Part shown: positions 1 through 11,559 of the stretch, in pieces
How the letters are laid out: each line of letters opens with the position of its first letter
Position numbering within the stretch: the first letter of the stretch is position 1
DNA from: Tridacna crocea
Taxonomy: Eukaryota; Mollusca; Bivalvia; Cardiida; Cardiidae
Assembly (NCBI GenBank): GCA_943736015.1
Contig: OX031063.1
Location: forward strand, 38,208,672 to 38,272,671
DNA: 64,000 nt
Direction: 5' to 3'
Position numbers and translations under genes: made by a program
The notes under the pieces: generated by a model
Seen by the model: only the letters and a program-made list of their open reading frames with translations
The model's database searches: none
Told to the model about the DNA's origin: nothing

Positions 1-127
1 CTTATACTTGTGAAAAGGTTGTGGCAATAGGAGAATTCCTTGGCATCAAAGCATTTTATAAAGCATCTTCTGCAAGACGTATTAATGTTAATGTTTTATT
101 CTTCAGCAAAAGACAGAATTTTACATC

Positions 128-335
128 AGTTCAACTAGAGAGCATTCGCAGACGACAAAGGAAATGATATTCAAACATTGTGGGAAAAGGAGAAAATGCT
201 GGTTATCAGCATTTTCTCCTTTTCCCACAATGTTTGGATATCATTTCTTACTGCTTCTAACAAGCGTTTCTTCTCTTCCCACACTGTTTTCTAATACCTT
301 TTACCTCAGGTTCGTAGCAAAGGATTGTTTAGTAA
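128..335 (+). mobile_element. PAL-A, copy with worn ends
   Basis: Core palindrome 172-236 is near perfect; the left domain GCATTCGCAGACGACAAAG is present and the right part is rearranged. Confidence 0.65.
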
Positions 336-552
336 TGAATAAAGGACAAGATAATGGGGTTTGTTATCGAGCTATTAAATCAGAAGTGAATTATTAAAGA
401 CTCATGAACTGCGATGTGATAATAGAAAGTTTGATCTCTTATCTGATTCTCTTTTTGAATGCAGAAAAGATGATAGAGTATCTGCTTAACGTAATGTATT
501 TTTCTCGTCACCATTCTTTTAAATTTAGTTTACAAGCCGGATTTTGCAAGTC

Positions 553-814
553 CGATCGGGAAGCTCAGTAATAAACGTATCTGACTTGCGACCTGAAGGT
601 TACGGGTTCGATAACCGGTTGTAGCGAACTTTCTTTCAGGCGAATTTTCGCCTTTTATCTCTGATGCATATGAGAAAGGTAGTTATTGGCCTTGGAAAGA
701 AAGTTGTTTCAGCACTGGTGTGAGAAAGCCAGGAAACACATGGGTGCGTCACTGACCGCCATGATATGACCTAAGCTGTTGAAATGGCGTTAAACACTAA
801 TACAAACCAAACCA
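553..814 (+). mobile_element. tRNA-derived SINE
   Basis: A tRNA-like head (GGGAAGCTCAGTAATAAACG with A-box-like sequence; GGGTTCGATAACC as B box). The body contains TTTTCGCC and GAAAGCCAGGA; the end is TGACCGCCATGATATGACC..GGCGTTAAACACTAATAC and a (CAAAC)-type tail. Typical of mollusc SINEs. Confidence 0.75.
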
Positions 815-1614
815 TATGGACTTCCTTAACAGTAACGGGATTGACGAGCTAGAGAAAAGGGGGAGGGGTAGATGAACGGAGCGACGGACGCGAGGACGGA
901 CAGACAGACAGATAAACAGACCATGAATGTTTTAGAAGGTTCGGTTTTCGTTGATTGAGATGAGGTTTGCGAGTGGGTGGGAGAGAGAGAGAAAGAGAGA
1001 GAGATGTCCAAGATATTCACTTTGTGTGACAAACGGTCCATCTCAAATTTACAAGGGTCACACAAGTTTTATTGTAGTATTTAAAAGAAAATACGGCTAT
1101 TGTGGTCGGCAGTGACTAACACGACACATTTGAAATAATTTTATGACGTCCGAAGCAGTCGCCAGTCTAGCAAAAATTGATTATAACAAAGCTTTACGAA
1201 GAAGGCGTAGTTCCTCAATGATTCGTAACTATTCACTTTAATGAGAAGTTCATGAATGGATGTCAGTGTATAAAGACTTACAATACCTACTAGTTTCGGT
1301 TGCTTAAATGGACAGCATAGAGCAAGATCAGTATACACAACATTTTTTTTTAAATCTAGATTCTTTAGTTATTTTTTGTAGGTTTTATTTTTGCTAGAAG
1401 TGGAGTTCAAGACTCAGTTGGGTTTTTTTTTACTGATAATAGAAAAAAAAAGAAATAGAAAAAAAACTATTTAGTTTCTTGCATGGGTCAGTAAATCTTA
1501 ACACAAAACCTCTCAGTCATAAGTTAACCGTAACCGTGTCTTTAAAAATATCCCCGTAAAAATTAGACAATTACGCTAGTAAACTGAATAAAGTCTTAGT
1601 ACATGACTACGTAT

Positions 1615-1690
1615 CAAAACATTGAGATCAAAGGAAAAATTGCTCGTCCCGAGCAATTTCTCCTTTGGCCTTAATGTTCTTTCTCAACAT
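1615..1690. mobile_element. PAL-A core, GCTCGT variant
   Basis: Palindrome ATTGCTCGTCCCGAGCAAT within AACATTGAG...CTTAATGTT. Confidence 0.55.
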
Positions 1691-2384
1691 TAACTGTAGC
1701 AAAACGAAAATAGAAAAAAGTTTCTACAGGAAGTAAAATTTTGAAGGAGGAACACAGGTTGTACACAAAGCCACGCGAACAAAAGAACGGCACAAGGTTA
1801 TCTTGTTTAGGGCGATAATCCGCTTTCTTAAGCGGCTATGATATGACCTTAAACAAATAATCCGGAGACTTAATCTATCTTGAAAATCAAATACAATTTT
1901 GACAACGGTATCTTACTGGTAATCGTAAGCATTTAAAACGCTTATCATATCCCACCACCCCCATGAATACATTTCAAGCCCTAAAATTGGTTACCTTCAG
2001 AAGACATTGTGGAAAAAAGAGCTGTTGCTTGGAACAATTTTGAATGTCTGATACATTTTGTGACATTTCACATCACAACGACACTAAGTTATTCACACCT
2101 TACCGGAGTTTTTACCAGAACTGAGCCAAAGCTCACTCATATCTCTATGACTTCAAAAGCAGCTGTAAAAATTGTACATAAATTTCAAGATTGCTTAAAG
2201 CAACTACACTTTTTCCCACAACGTTTTCCTATAGCCGTCTCCTGCAAGGGCGTGAAGATAATGTTAATACCGCATCTAATCATGAGGAGATAAAAGACAT
2301 GCATTTTAAACGTCTATATGGCTGTCCGTAAGGTGCCGTGACATTCCACTGGCAAAATTGTATTCGGCGTTCAAAGACTTGAAC

Positions 2385-2452
2385 ATGGCTGAGTAGTATC
2401 ACGGCGAGCAAGAAGAGCTGCAGATTACGAGTTCGAATCCTGGCCGCCTAAA
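2385..2452 (+). repeat. tRNA-like fragment (probable SINE head)
   Basis: GGCTGAGTAGTATCACGGCG with B-box-like GAGTTCGAATCCTGG. No convincing cloverleaf, so not called a tRNA gene. Confidence 0.4.
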
Positions 2453-2715
2453 CTGTTTAATATCCCTCACTCAGTCACTTAGTCAGGGCTCACCCTCTTT
2501 GATCTTAGAGGAGCATTTTGTCTTCGTGTCTTTTTTGTGAAAAGGCAGCCAGTGATGGTGTTCGTATAGCACTTGACAAGAAACTCAGAAAACGTATGTT
2601 TGTTGATTTGGTACCATGGTGCATCTAAAATATTGCTACAATCGCTTACGATGCAGAGTAAAAATGTGCATGATATGGAAATATACGGAGCTACAAAGGA
2701 AAGTATATATTGCAT

Positions 2716-3941
2716 ACTAGAAAAAATATGAATGCCGAATGATTATTATCCCGCCTTGATTCTGCCAATAGCCTTTTCCGGAAACCAGGTTATCCGCCCC
2801 TGATAAAGTCAATGGTTCCATTGAAGCCATGTTGGACAGTTAATTATGCGCAACCAATCTGCTCGACGTTGGGGATTAGTTGTAATATTGATCTTGGAAA
2901 ACAATGCGGGGAGTTCATTGATTTTCTATAAGCGGATGCCGATACGGGAAAAAGTCTTTGATAAAAGGGAGTTCCCTTGGGGCAGAAGTGGGCCCGACGT
3001 CTGTCGTTATGAAAGGGACAGCGAGGCTACACATCTGTGATATTTTGAAAGTAGAATGAGATTATGCATCTTTGTTTGCTTAATATACAGGCTGTACATC
3101 ACTGTTTGTTGTGTAGTTTTGGTCAATGTCTATCTCTTTATCACATGACGAAATTTTAGACTTGTGTGGAGGCATTTGCAGACGACAAATGCAGCTCGAA
3201 TGGCGGATGTTTTGGTGGTTGTGTTTTTTTTTTCTTTCACGTAAGAATTGCAGATTTTATTTCCTTGTTACGCATGTCCATGAAGAACTGTTTGCGTGTT
3301 TAAGGTCATTGATCATGATAAGCTCAGTTTATTGTGATGAAATAATTCCCGCTTTAAAAAAATGGCGGTAAAAATTTTGTTTTTGCGAAAATTTGTCAAC
3401 GGATTACAAGAAATTTTCTCCAATTTTCACATAGATGTCAAACTGGACCGCGACATAATTGCTTAACGCATCCTCGCCGTTGCAACACTTGTCAGCATAT
3501 TGAACTAATTTAAATTGTGCCGGAATTCACAATGTATCCCTCCGCAGCTCCCCGCCGGGTTCGTTTAGTCGTACCTGTAGACCTATTGTGAAATGTAACC
3601 GTTTTCAAAAGTGATGTGAAAAGGCTTAGAAATGAAATGAATGGAAAGGAACAGTTTTAGAATAAACATTCACGCCTAAATTAACACAACGGGGTGACCC
3701 ATTCACGGGCCGAATGACAGATTTCCGTTACCTTTAACTGGACAAAAGGTTTCGCACGAGGAATGTCTCGATTTATTGAATGCAAGCGAAAAAAAGAGCA
3801 CCCCTTTAAAACTGTTACAGTTTCTCGACAGGCTTGTTGTTGGGTTATGTCATTCGGACTCGAATGTCACTTTTTGCATCTCTTCAGTTATTCGTATGAG
3901 GTCATCCTAAGGTTGGGATATTCCGATTACCGGTGATTAAA
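2716..3941. other. no gene seen; one PAL-A fragment
   Basis: Mostly unique sequence. A PAL-A left-domain fragment lies at 3140-3198 (GACGAAATTTTAGACTTGTG..GCATTTGCAGACGAC). Nothing else supported. Confidence 0.5.
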
Positions 3942-4009
3942 TTAAGACCTCGAATTTTGCATATATTTTCGTCTTACGCCAATTTCATTTAAGCAATGGT
4001 ATTCCTTTA

Positions 4010-4231
4010 ACACTATACCAAACAATCTCTGTTTTTTGCGACCAAGAGGAAGAAGCCTTTTGAAATATTGTGGAAAAAGAGAAAATCCTGTTACCTTGCA
4101 TTTCCCTTTTTCCACAATGTTTTTTACTCTTCTATGGTCAAGTTTCAAGTTTTGAACCATATTCATGTTGTCGTCTGGAAATGCTTTCAATTTTTTGGAA
4201 GGGTTTCAAAATTATCTCGTTTGTTAAATGG
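4010..4231 (-). mobile_element. PAL-A, worn copy
   Basis: Order of domains is intact (AACAATCTCTG, GAAGCCTTTTGAAA, core, GTCGTCTGGAAATGCTTTC, TTGTTAAATGG); the core is mutated. Confidence 0.65.
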
Positions 4232-4368
4232 CTGTTTGAATAAAAAAAAATACTGTAAGAATGTTCTGTCAAATCTTGGATTCACACTCCACTGTTCAAG
4301 CTTTAAGTTCGACGTATAAAACTTCACCCGTATGGCCTCTTTAACAGCTTTAGTTGCTTTTGCGACAA

Positions 4369-4433
4369 GCGAAGATCAAGATCAGCCTGTGCAAAAATTG
4401 CAGTCTGATCTTTGTTCAACACTGTCCTTTTAA
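4369..4433. repeat. PAL-B, shortened copy
   Basis: AAGATCAAGATCAGCCTGTGC and GCAGTCTGATCTTTGTTC arms; reduced and worn. Single-arm traces of the same family also occur at 5699-5736, 6800-6830, 12582-12651, 49503-49530, 50358-50404, 50894-50955, 54752-54800, 55755-55815, 57240-57279, 59130-59163 and 60898-60951. Confidence 0.5.
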
Positions 4434-4772
4434 CCAAGACATTCATGACGGGACCAATGTTAAAACTACAATCTTATAAGGTTTTATCTCTGCCTAAAAG
4501 TGTCTGTTTCAGTTTATTCGGCGCTGCAAGGATGAAAACTAGTCCCGTTTTCTTTTGCCGATTTATCAAAGTTATTTAGAAGGTCTTTAGGCAGAACATG
4601 AAAAAGCACATGTTTATCGTCAAAATCTTCCGCAACATTTCTAACAGATATTAAAACCACGTGTTTTAACCTTTATCCCATTTAACTAAGTTGAATACAA
4701 CTTTTAAAATCGAAAGTAAGAACACGAGTCATGATATTTCAAATAAACTTTTTAGAAAAAAATATCATTATA

Positions 4773-4838
4773 CCGGACAGTGTAGATCAAGATCAGACTG
4801 TACAGAACGTGCAGTCTGATCTTGATCTACACTATCCG
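4773..4838. repeat. PAL-B, near-complete palindrome
   Basis: About 66-bp fold-back: CGGACAGTGTAGATCAAG, GATCAGACTG, a short loop, and the inverse ending CTACACTATCCG. Its typical flank (GGTCATTGAGGTGCGCTTTGAAGC) follows. No protein or transposase is linked to the family. Confidence 0.75.
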
Positions 4839-5447
4839 TTAAAGGTCATTGAGGTGCGCTTTGAAGCCTAAGGGTTATGTTTCCGTGAGCATTCAAGCAT
4901 AGCAACATATCCCCAAAATATCGTCTCATTCATTCCGTTATAATATTTTCAAACTAACGGTAAATTGACAAAAATCCTGAAAAATCGATAGAAACAGGCG
5001 CTGAATCCCGTTGCTCTGGGATACCGTTAGGATGGGAATCGATCGAAAGCTGGCAGCCCTTTTATTTCATATTTTGTCAATTATTTGAGTATTTAATTTC
5101 TGTAACAGCACGCCGAGAACAAAGGGCCCTATCTGGCGCCCAGATTCCGTAGCATTTGTGTTGGAATTTTAGCGAACAACGGATGGTATGTCGGAATGAT
5201 CTTTTAATTCTATCTTTATTTAGTGTTTTGTTTGTATTTATCTGTTTGATTTAGAATGGTATCTCTTTTATCAATTTTTATACGAAATTATGTTTTATTA
5301 CTTTTTCTACGTTTCTGTTTAGGAATGATAACTAAAGCTTTGGTGTAGCTATCGTGTCTGTCTGGCTGAAATAACCTCATTGTTTATTAAGTTATGTTAT
5401 GATGTTATGAATATAAATGCTTTTTTGGTCGAATAATAAATTGTGCT

Positions 5448-5448
<1 letters not shown>

Positions 5449-5479
<31 letters not shown>

Positions 5480-5488
5480 AAGAGGGGG

Positions 5489-5516
<28 letters not shown>
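5449..5516. repeat. (AG)n microsatellite
   Basis: Interrupted AG repeat; a shorter one lies at 981-1003. Confidence 0.9.
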
Positions 5517-5519
<3 letters not shown>

Positions 5520-5849
5520 GGAGACAGACAGAAAGACCAAGGAACCGAGGAAGAGAGATAGAGATGGGGTTGAGCTGCATAGTTAACTACGTGTATTCAG
5601 ACGGACTATTCTGACTTGTAAGGACCAAAGGACCAACGATTGTTGTGAATTCAGCTAAGTTTAGTTTGGAATGTTTCAGAAAGTTGTAGAGTTAGACTTC
5701 ACGATCTTTGCAGTCTGATCTTTATCTAGTAATGTCTATCGCAATCTGAGGCTAAATGGCGGCATGTCAGAAGAACATAAGATACCGTAATCACTGCGAT
5801 TCTTTAATCTTTTACCAGGTAATTCGAGTCTAAACCGTGGAGAATCCAT

Positions 5850-6010
5850 TTCCCCATTACACCAGAGCTTCAGATAAGAGGGGGTGATGGCTTTCTAAAT
5901 CCATTATTTCTCTTCGAAACCCTATGTTGTGGGTACTCATTAGAATCGTCTCCATGAGACGATTCTAATGAGTACCCACAACATAGGGTTTTGCAGAGAA
6001 TGATTAATAA
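5850..6010. mobile_element. PAL-I, 91-bp palindrome with flank
   Basis: Palindrome 5909-5999: arms include CCTATGTTGTGGGTACTCAT and TTAGAATCGTCTC with their exact inverse, around CATG. The flank CAGATAAGAGGGGGTGATGG is shared with the copy at 22.6 kb in opposite order. Confidence 0.75.
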
Positions 6011-6149
6011 AATTTTCAATTTTGAAATCAAAGTCACTCCCTCTATCTGGAACTTTTAATACACCCTTAAAACATTTTGGCAGTCTATTTCGAAAATGAC
6101 GACATTGTAAATAACATATTCATATTTAAAACCAAGTGAGATTTACGAA

Positions 6150-6405
6150 ATCAATACACATTAAAAAACATTGCGACAAAAGGAGAAAATGTTTGCCACG
6201 AACGATTTCTCCTTTTGCCATAATGTTTTTCGTGAAAAAAGGGAGTAATGACTAATTCTTTACCAAACGACAAAAAATAAGCCTTGTTCAAAACTGGTGG
6301 AATTTGAGGCAACAAAAAGTATGTGCTGAAAACTATCTGTCTTTGAAGATGTAGAAAACATTGTGGGAAAAAGAGATAATGCTTTTCACACAATGTTTTC
6401 ATAAA
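6150..6405. mobile_element. two PAL-A-like palindrome cores
   Basis: 6168-6233 (ACATTGCGACAAAAGGAG.. and its partner CTCCTTTTGCCATAATGT) and 6357-6401 (ACATTGTGGG..CACACAATGT, internally shortened). Confidence 0.5.
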
Positions 6406-6955
6406 ATCTTCTTTTCGGGTCTTCAGACTCGGGGTTTCATGGTAAAAGGGTAATTGCGTACAGGTATATGTGCCTTCGATGGCTAAAAACCGATTCGACA
6501 CGCATGGGGGAGGGGGTCTTCAAAGTTTCTCGGAAATGTGAATTGACCGCATATGCGCGCAATGGACCCTCAAAATGACTGACAACAGCCCCGTTCGCCC
6601 GTTAAAGTTCTGTAAAAGATTAAGTAAACATGTGTCTGCTAACAGATGTTTCTTTGTGAAGACCGTGTAAATGTTCTGTGTCTTGGAATACCATGGCAGG
6701 AGAAGTCAAGACATTTGAACGGCTGTTAATTCATTATGACTCCTAAAACAATTCGAAAGGGGACGAATTTGAAAACATTTATATATTACATTATAGCATT
6801 AACACGAAATCAAGATCAAGATCAGACTTAAGTTTTCATTTTTTTTTGCAGTAACACTATCGTATAATCTCATTTCTAAGGTGATGGAGGGAAGAGAGGT
6901 CCGAGTCTTGTGCAGTAACACAACACTCAGCATAACTGCTATACGATATAGATAA

Positions 6956-6980
6956 GACAAACAGACAGACAGACAGACAT
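6956..6980. repeat. (CAGA)n microsatellite
   Basis: Short CAGA run; related GACAGACAGACA at 898-915. Confidence 0.8.
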
Positions 6981-7012
6981 TGTGTGAATTTGGTTGAAAC
7001 CTGTTCCAAGCT

Positions 7013-7241
7013 TTAACTCATTACCAAACAACAAATTTGTAGACTGGTCCAAACTGAAAGCATTTGCAGAGGACAAAATAAATGTGATTGAAAAGTTAAA
7101 ACTTGCTATGGGAAGGGTAGAAAACATTGTGGAAAAAGGAGAAAATGCTGGTTACCAGCATTTTCTCCTTTTCCCACAATGTTTACAAAAGTCTTCTAAC
7201 TCAGGGGTGTCAAAAGTAGGGATTGTGTGGTAATGGGTTAA
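7013..7241 (+). mobile_element. PAL-A, full copy (reference example)
   Basis: 229 bp with TTAA at both ends. Left end reads TTAACTCATTACCAAACAAC and the right end is its inverted partner TGTGTGGTAATGGGTTAA. The left domain includes AAAGCATTTGCAGA. The core (7121-7184) is a palindrome whose arms run ACATTGTGG...GCTGGT and back. TTAA target sites and CCCTTTACC-like termini suggest a non-autonomous piggyBac-type element; no transposase is present. Strand in all PAL-A entries: plus means the AAAGCATTTGCAGACGAC domain is on the left. Confidence 0.85.
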
Positions 7242-7694
7242 TGCTTTATTTTGATCTACATGAACATGGATATCGCAGAGACGTCATACTCAATATTCTG
7301 TTAGTTTTACCAATACTAAGCAGTGGCTTGGATTTGTCTTACGTGCGTGGTAGACAGACGAAGACGGACGGACAGAGAGAGAGACGTAGACAGAGTGACA
7401 GAGTCGGATAGAGGTGGAATTACGGGATTACGATATGATATGTCGTATTTCCATCTAAAGAGTGTAACCGTTCTTTATCTGGAAGACAGACAACAAGCAG
7501 TTTTTGCGCCAAAAGTCAATTAGCATTGGAGATCATTATCTTTGATCAGATAATCCCGGTATTTATGAAACCTTCATTAGAAAGGTTGCGTCTAATTGAA
7601 AATAACCGCCTGTTACCCTACGATTCGTCTCACTCTTATCTCGCTCCTTCATTGAATCGCGCTTTTTGTAGCCTCTGTCAGAATAAAGACCTGC

Positions 7695-7765
7695 TGAAAA
7701 TATCGTGGAAAATGGAGAAATTGCTCATTTTGAGCAATTTCTCCATTTTCCATGATATTTTTGGT
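7695..7765. mobile_element. PAL-A core, GCTCATTTTGAGC variant
   Basis: Near-perfect palindrome with both arms changed together (ATATCGTGGAAAATGG / CCATTTTCCATGATAT). Confidence 0.6.
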
Positions 7766-7967
7766 AGCTATAAAAGATTTTCTTGTCCTGTTATGGTCTC
7801 CTTGTTTTGTGAGAGCTTGTCGTGTAGGCGAATGCAAAAGTTTGTTTGTGGAACATTTCAGTGTCTTTGATCCTGCTTATTTATTTCCATGGCATTAAGA
7901 TGTTTGTAAACTGGAATTTTTCATGGTAGATCTAAAGACATTTCTTGCCTTTATTTCGTGTTGCTTA

Positions 7968-8078
7968 CTTAACTCTTTCCCAAACGACAAAACGTTTGGC
8001 TTGTCCAAATCGAAAGCATTTGCAGACGACAAAATAAAAGTGACTAATAAATTGAAATTGGTTTTGACATTCAGAACA
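7968..8078 (+). mobile_element. PAL-A, left half
   Basis: TTAACTCTTTCCCAAACGAC to ACTAATAAATTGAAATTGG; stops before the core and is joined to repeat H. Confidence 0.65.
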
Positions 8079-8148
8079 TTGAGACTCGGAGTATTTGTTT
8101 TGCAGTTTAACTTGATGGTTTTATCACGGTTTTAATGATACCAGTCTA
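8069..8148 (+). repeat. repeat H, copy 1
   Basis: CATTCAGAACATTGAGACTCG, TTGTTTTGCAGTTT, ATACCAGTCTAAG also occur in the same order at 11452-11553. Confidence 0.5.
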
Positions 8149-8179
8149 AGTTACCTATTGCAGTTGTCTATAGCATTGA

Positions 8180-8255
8180 AAAAAATATTGTAGGAAAAGG
8201 AGCTATTGCCTACGCTTATGCAATGCACTTGCTCTTTTCCCACATTTTTTTTCAT
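8180..8255. mobile_element. PAL-A core, decayed
   Basis: ATATTGTAGGAAAAGGAGC and CTCTTTTCCCACAT facing arms around a scrambled centre. Confidence 0.4.
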
Positions 8256-8399
8256 ACTGTAACTGTTTGTTTAACATTTCTTATGGGGCAGGGATTATAA
8301 TCTGTATTTTCATATTCGATCCCTGTTTGGATTCATTATATTGCCGCCTCAAAACATCAGAGGATATTTATAACTTTTTCTCAATCTTCCAATCTTTAA

Positions 8400-8640
8400 A
8401 CCTTTAGCACACAATCCTGACTTTAAACGATCCTAATAGAGAAATTTTTTGAAAACATTGTGGAAAAAGAAGAAAATGCTGGTAACCAGCATTTTCTCCT
8501 TTTTCCACAATGTTTTCTTCTCTGCCAAAAACAAATTACAACTTTTGGGCCTCTTGCATTTTATCCCTTGAAAATGCTTCCAACTTGGACATCCCTACTG
8601 TTTGATAGAGAGATAAAAACTTCCGGAGCATCCAGGGTAA
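8400..8640 (-). mobile_element. PAL-A, copy with intact core
   Basis: Left domain CTTTAGCACACAATCCTGAC, core palindrome 8451-8517; right domain largely lost. Confidence 0.65.
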
Positions 8641-8905
8641 TGCTTCTTTGCACGTGCATTGATCCTCTGGATTTATTTTTTACTTAGGCCGTATCCGGGG
8701 CGTGTCCCTGTCCATTGTGACAAATGATCACCTTCTCTGCGCTGACAAGAAGTAATTATACCCGAACACCGGTGTTCCCTTTTTTATAGTGGACGACATA
8801 TTGGGGTATACATTGATAAATGACCGTTTTGTAAAATGCCATTTGTCAATCATGTCGATAGGCTACAGTCCGCTAATGATTACTCTAAAATCTGTCGCCT
8901 CGGAT

Positions 8906-8941
<36 letters not shown>

Positions 8942-8983
8942 TTCTTTTCTTTTCTTTTCTTTTCTTTCCTTTTCTTTTCTTTC
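8906..8983. repeat. (CTTT)n/(CTTTT)n microsatellite
   Basis: Tetramer repeat passing into a pentamer repeat. Confidence 0.9.
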
Positions 8984-8989
8984 CGACTG

Positions 8990-9155
8990 TTTTTTTCGTT
9001 CTTCGGTCTTATATGATACCTTTCACATTGCAATGCTATGGCGAAAGGGCACTTATTAATCGGGGGGAAAAGTGGTAAACCATACAAATTGTATTGTGCA
9101 AACGTTTCATAGAAAAAGAGGATGTGCAAAAGAATGCGTCAAATAAAAAAACTAC

Positions 9156-9195
<40 letters not shown>

Positions 9196-10249
9196 GCGTT
9201 CTGTTGCTTGTTCGTCTTTTTAGGGAAAGAAAAGCGTTGATACTCTAAAAAGTTGATAATACAGTAATAAAAAATACTTGCATTGAATACTGTATTTTGT
9301 AAGCGGAAATCGGACGTCAAATCCTGGCGACTTTCCCGCTATCATTCCGCCATTAATCTCTGTCAATCAGGGGTCATTTTTCTCGATGACCCTTTAATAA
9401 GAAAGATGACCACTAAATAAGATGATGGTCAATGGTCAAGGTAAAATTGTCCCCTCAGAACATCTCGAAGACTGTCATTTTCAAGTCCCCTCGATTTCCG
9501 TTCATTGAAATTCCGGTATATTTTATGAAACTTCATTTACATATTGGAGACTCATTGCAAGAGCAACCTAAGTGAAATGGCAAAAGCTTCTAGTTATGGT
9601 CGTTTTTCGTATCGTTGAATGGTTTGTTTAAATTTGAAGATCTGTTCTTGTAAATGTTAGCAGCTTGCCTTTTTGATATGATTTTATTGACGGAGAATCT
9701 GGTAGTGTTATGAAATATTTGTATTAAGGGATAGTTTCAATTATTTTGAAATGATGAGATTTTTTTTAAAATCCAAGTGTCAAATTTCGCATGACCCCAT
9801 TTCCAGCTGGTCAGTTATACAGTGAATGGGATTCGTAATGACTCGGACATGTAAAATACGACCATCATCGCCTTGTCGGCAAAGGCTATTAAGTGACCAC
9901 AGAAGGGTCTCGGTTTTCACAAAAGGGGTCATCTGCCTGACCCCTTTCCAATATAATGGGCCCACTTGTTGGGTTGCAGATCCGTCCGCGAAGAAGATTT
10001 CAAAAACCTCTCCATTTTCACTCAATTTCATTCTGGATGGTCCGCCATTAAAATTTCTTTTGAACAGTTGGAGAATAAATAAATAAAATACCGTGTATTA
10101 AAGCGCAACTCTAGTTCCCCAAGGGTACTAAAACGATCCCCGGTCCTTTTTTTGATTGATGGTCCTTTCTCTCGGGGTAAAACAGGTCTTTTTGACAGTT
10201 TTAACGATATCACTTCTTGATTAGATTATGTTCGATTAACTTTTACTCC
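8990..10249. other. no gene seen
   Basis: Apart from the CT run, 9200-10249 shows no repeat family, no splice-supported frame and no RNA gene. Confidence 0.5.
9159..9191. repeat. (CT)n microsatellite
   Basis: Uninterrupted CT run. Confidence 0.9.
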
Positions 10250-10478
10250 TTAACCCTTTACCAAACGACAAAATTTTAGACTGGTCCAAATTGCAGGCGC
10301 TAGCAGACGACAAAATAAATGTTACTCAAACATAGAATTTTTTTTCCAGCTGGGTAGAAAACATTGTGGGAAAAGGAGAAAATGCTGGTTACCAGCATTT
10401 TCTCCTTTTCCCTCAATGTTTTCAAAAGGGTTCTATCTCAGGGTCGTAAAAACCAGGGATTGTTTGGTAAAGGGTTAA
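10250..10478 (+). mobile_element. PAL-A, full copy
   Basis: 229 bp, TTAA at both ends, TTAACCCTTTACCAAACGAC left terminus and near-perfect core palindrome; right domain GGTCGTAAAAACCAGGGATT. Confidence 0.85.
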
Positions 10479-10641
10479 CTGGCCACTGGTTGGTTCGCTA
10501 TTATTTTCCCTCTGATTAGACCACCCGTGTGAAGCGGCAATAAACATATTACTTAATAATGGTCGATGCCAAACGAATGGTGTCAAACTTGTCGAAATCT
10601 ATATGTACAGACGAGTTCCACAACTCATGTATTTTTTTACC

Positions 10642-10806
10642 AGTCCGCTTTGCTCAATAGGTAGAGTGTAGGACTCGCGAACGTGATGTTTCGAGTCACT
10701 TGAGGGTGTGGGTTCGATCCCACGGCTAGCGAATATTCTTTCGGGTGAGACATTAAACCGAGGTCCTGTGTGACAGTGCTATATACCGAGCACGTCAAAG
10801 AACTAG
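10642..10806 (+). mobile_element. SINE of a second family
   Basis: tRNA-like head GCTCAATAGGTAGAGTGTAG with an insert before the B box GTGGGTTCGATCCCAC. The body TTTCGGGTGAGACATTAAAC..GAGGTCC..GACAGTG is found inverted at 53.4 kb. Confidence 0.65.
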
Positions 10807-10813
10807 GCCTAAC

Positions 10814-11043
10814 TTAACTCATTACCTAAACGACAAAATTGTAGCCTGGTTCAAATTGAAAGCATTTGCAGACGACAATATAAAGGTGACTGAAAAATTG
10901 AAATTTGTTCTGGGAAGGGTAGAAAACACTGTGGGAAAAGGAGAAAATGCTGGTTACCAGCATTTTCTCCTTTTCCTACAGTGTTTTCAAAAGGCTACTT
11001 TCTCAGGGGCGTCAAAAGTAGGGATTGTGTGGTAATGGGTTAA
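10814..11043 (+). mobile_element. PAL-A, full copy
   Basis: 230 bp, TTAA at both ends. Core arms carry the matched variant ACACTGTGGG / CCTACAGTGT. Confidence 0.85.
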
Positions 11044-11451
11044 GACGGGTTTCGTCCCATATCTGCACTATCCCTCCTAACAATACTAACAGCCTTCAGA
11101 GGGGCGTCGCCCATATGGGCAACCGGTGGCGACGATAAATAAACGCAAATCATTCATTCACTAGTCATGTTCATCCCTCATGTTTTTGAAAAAAAAAAAC
11201 ATCGAAGTATAATAAAAGCCCTGGCATGGTGTACCAGTGCAAAACCTTTGACATTTAAAATACCTCTGTTATTTCTTTCTGAGGATATTTGCTTCAAAAT
11301 CGGACTAGTTGCTAACTATTTAAAGGGGGAAGCTAGCCTGGCATTCAGGCCCTGCATTTAAGTCATTCTAATTAAAAAAGATACACAACTGTATCAACTC
11401 ATCGAAATATGTGTTGTTACTTGCCCTTCTTCTGAAATACAGGTTAAATCG

Positions 11452-11553
11452 GACATCAGAACATTGAGAACACAGAGATTTCGTTTTGCAGTTTTACAAG
11501 ATGATTTTGTTTTAATGAAAAGGCTCTATTTAACGGACTGACACCAGTCTAGG
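11452..11553 (+). repeat. repeat H, copy 2
   Basis: GGACATCAGAACATTGAGAAC and ACACCAGTCTAGG match copy 1 with extra bases between. Confidence 0.5.
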
Positions 11554-11559
11554 GGGAAG

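Noticed and set aside
164..397. Recurring frames containing KHCGKRRKCWLPAFSPFPTMF or ENIVEKGENAGYQHFLLFPQCF at many places, suggesting a protein family
   Set aside because: These are translations of the PAL-A palindrome core in its different frames. They occur in each copy, lack shared starts or stops outside the element and have no domain.
8863..9129. Lys/Glu-rich or Ser/Phe-rich proteins at 8.8-9.1 kb and similar ones at 5.4, 27.3 and 38.7 kb
   Set aside because: Translations of microsatellites (CTTT, AG, CTC).
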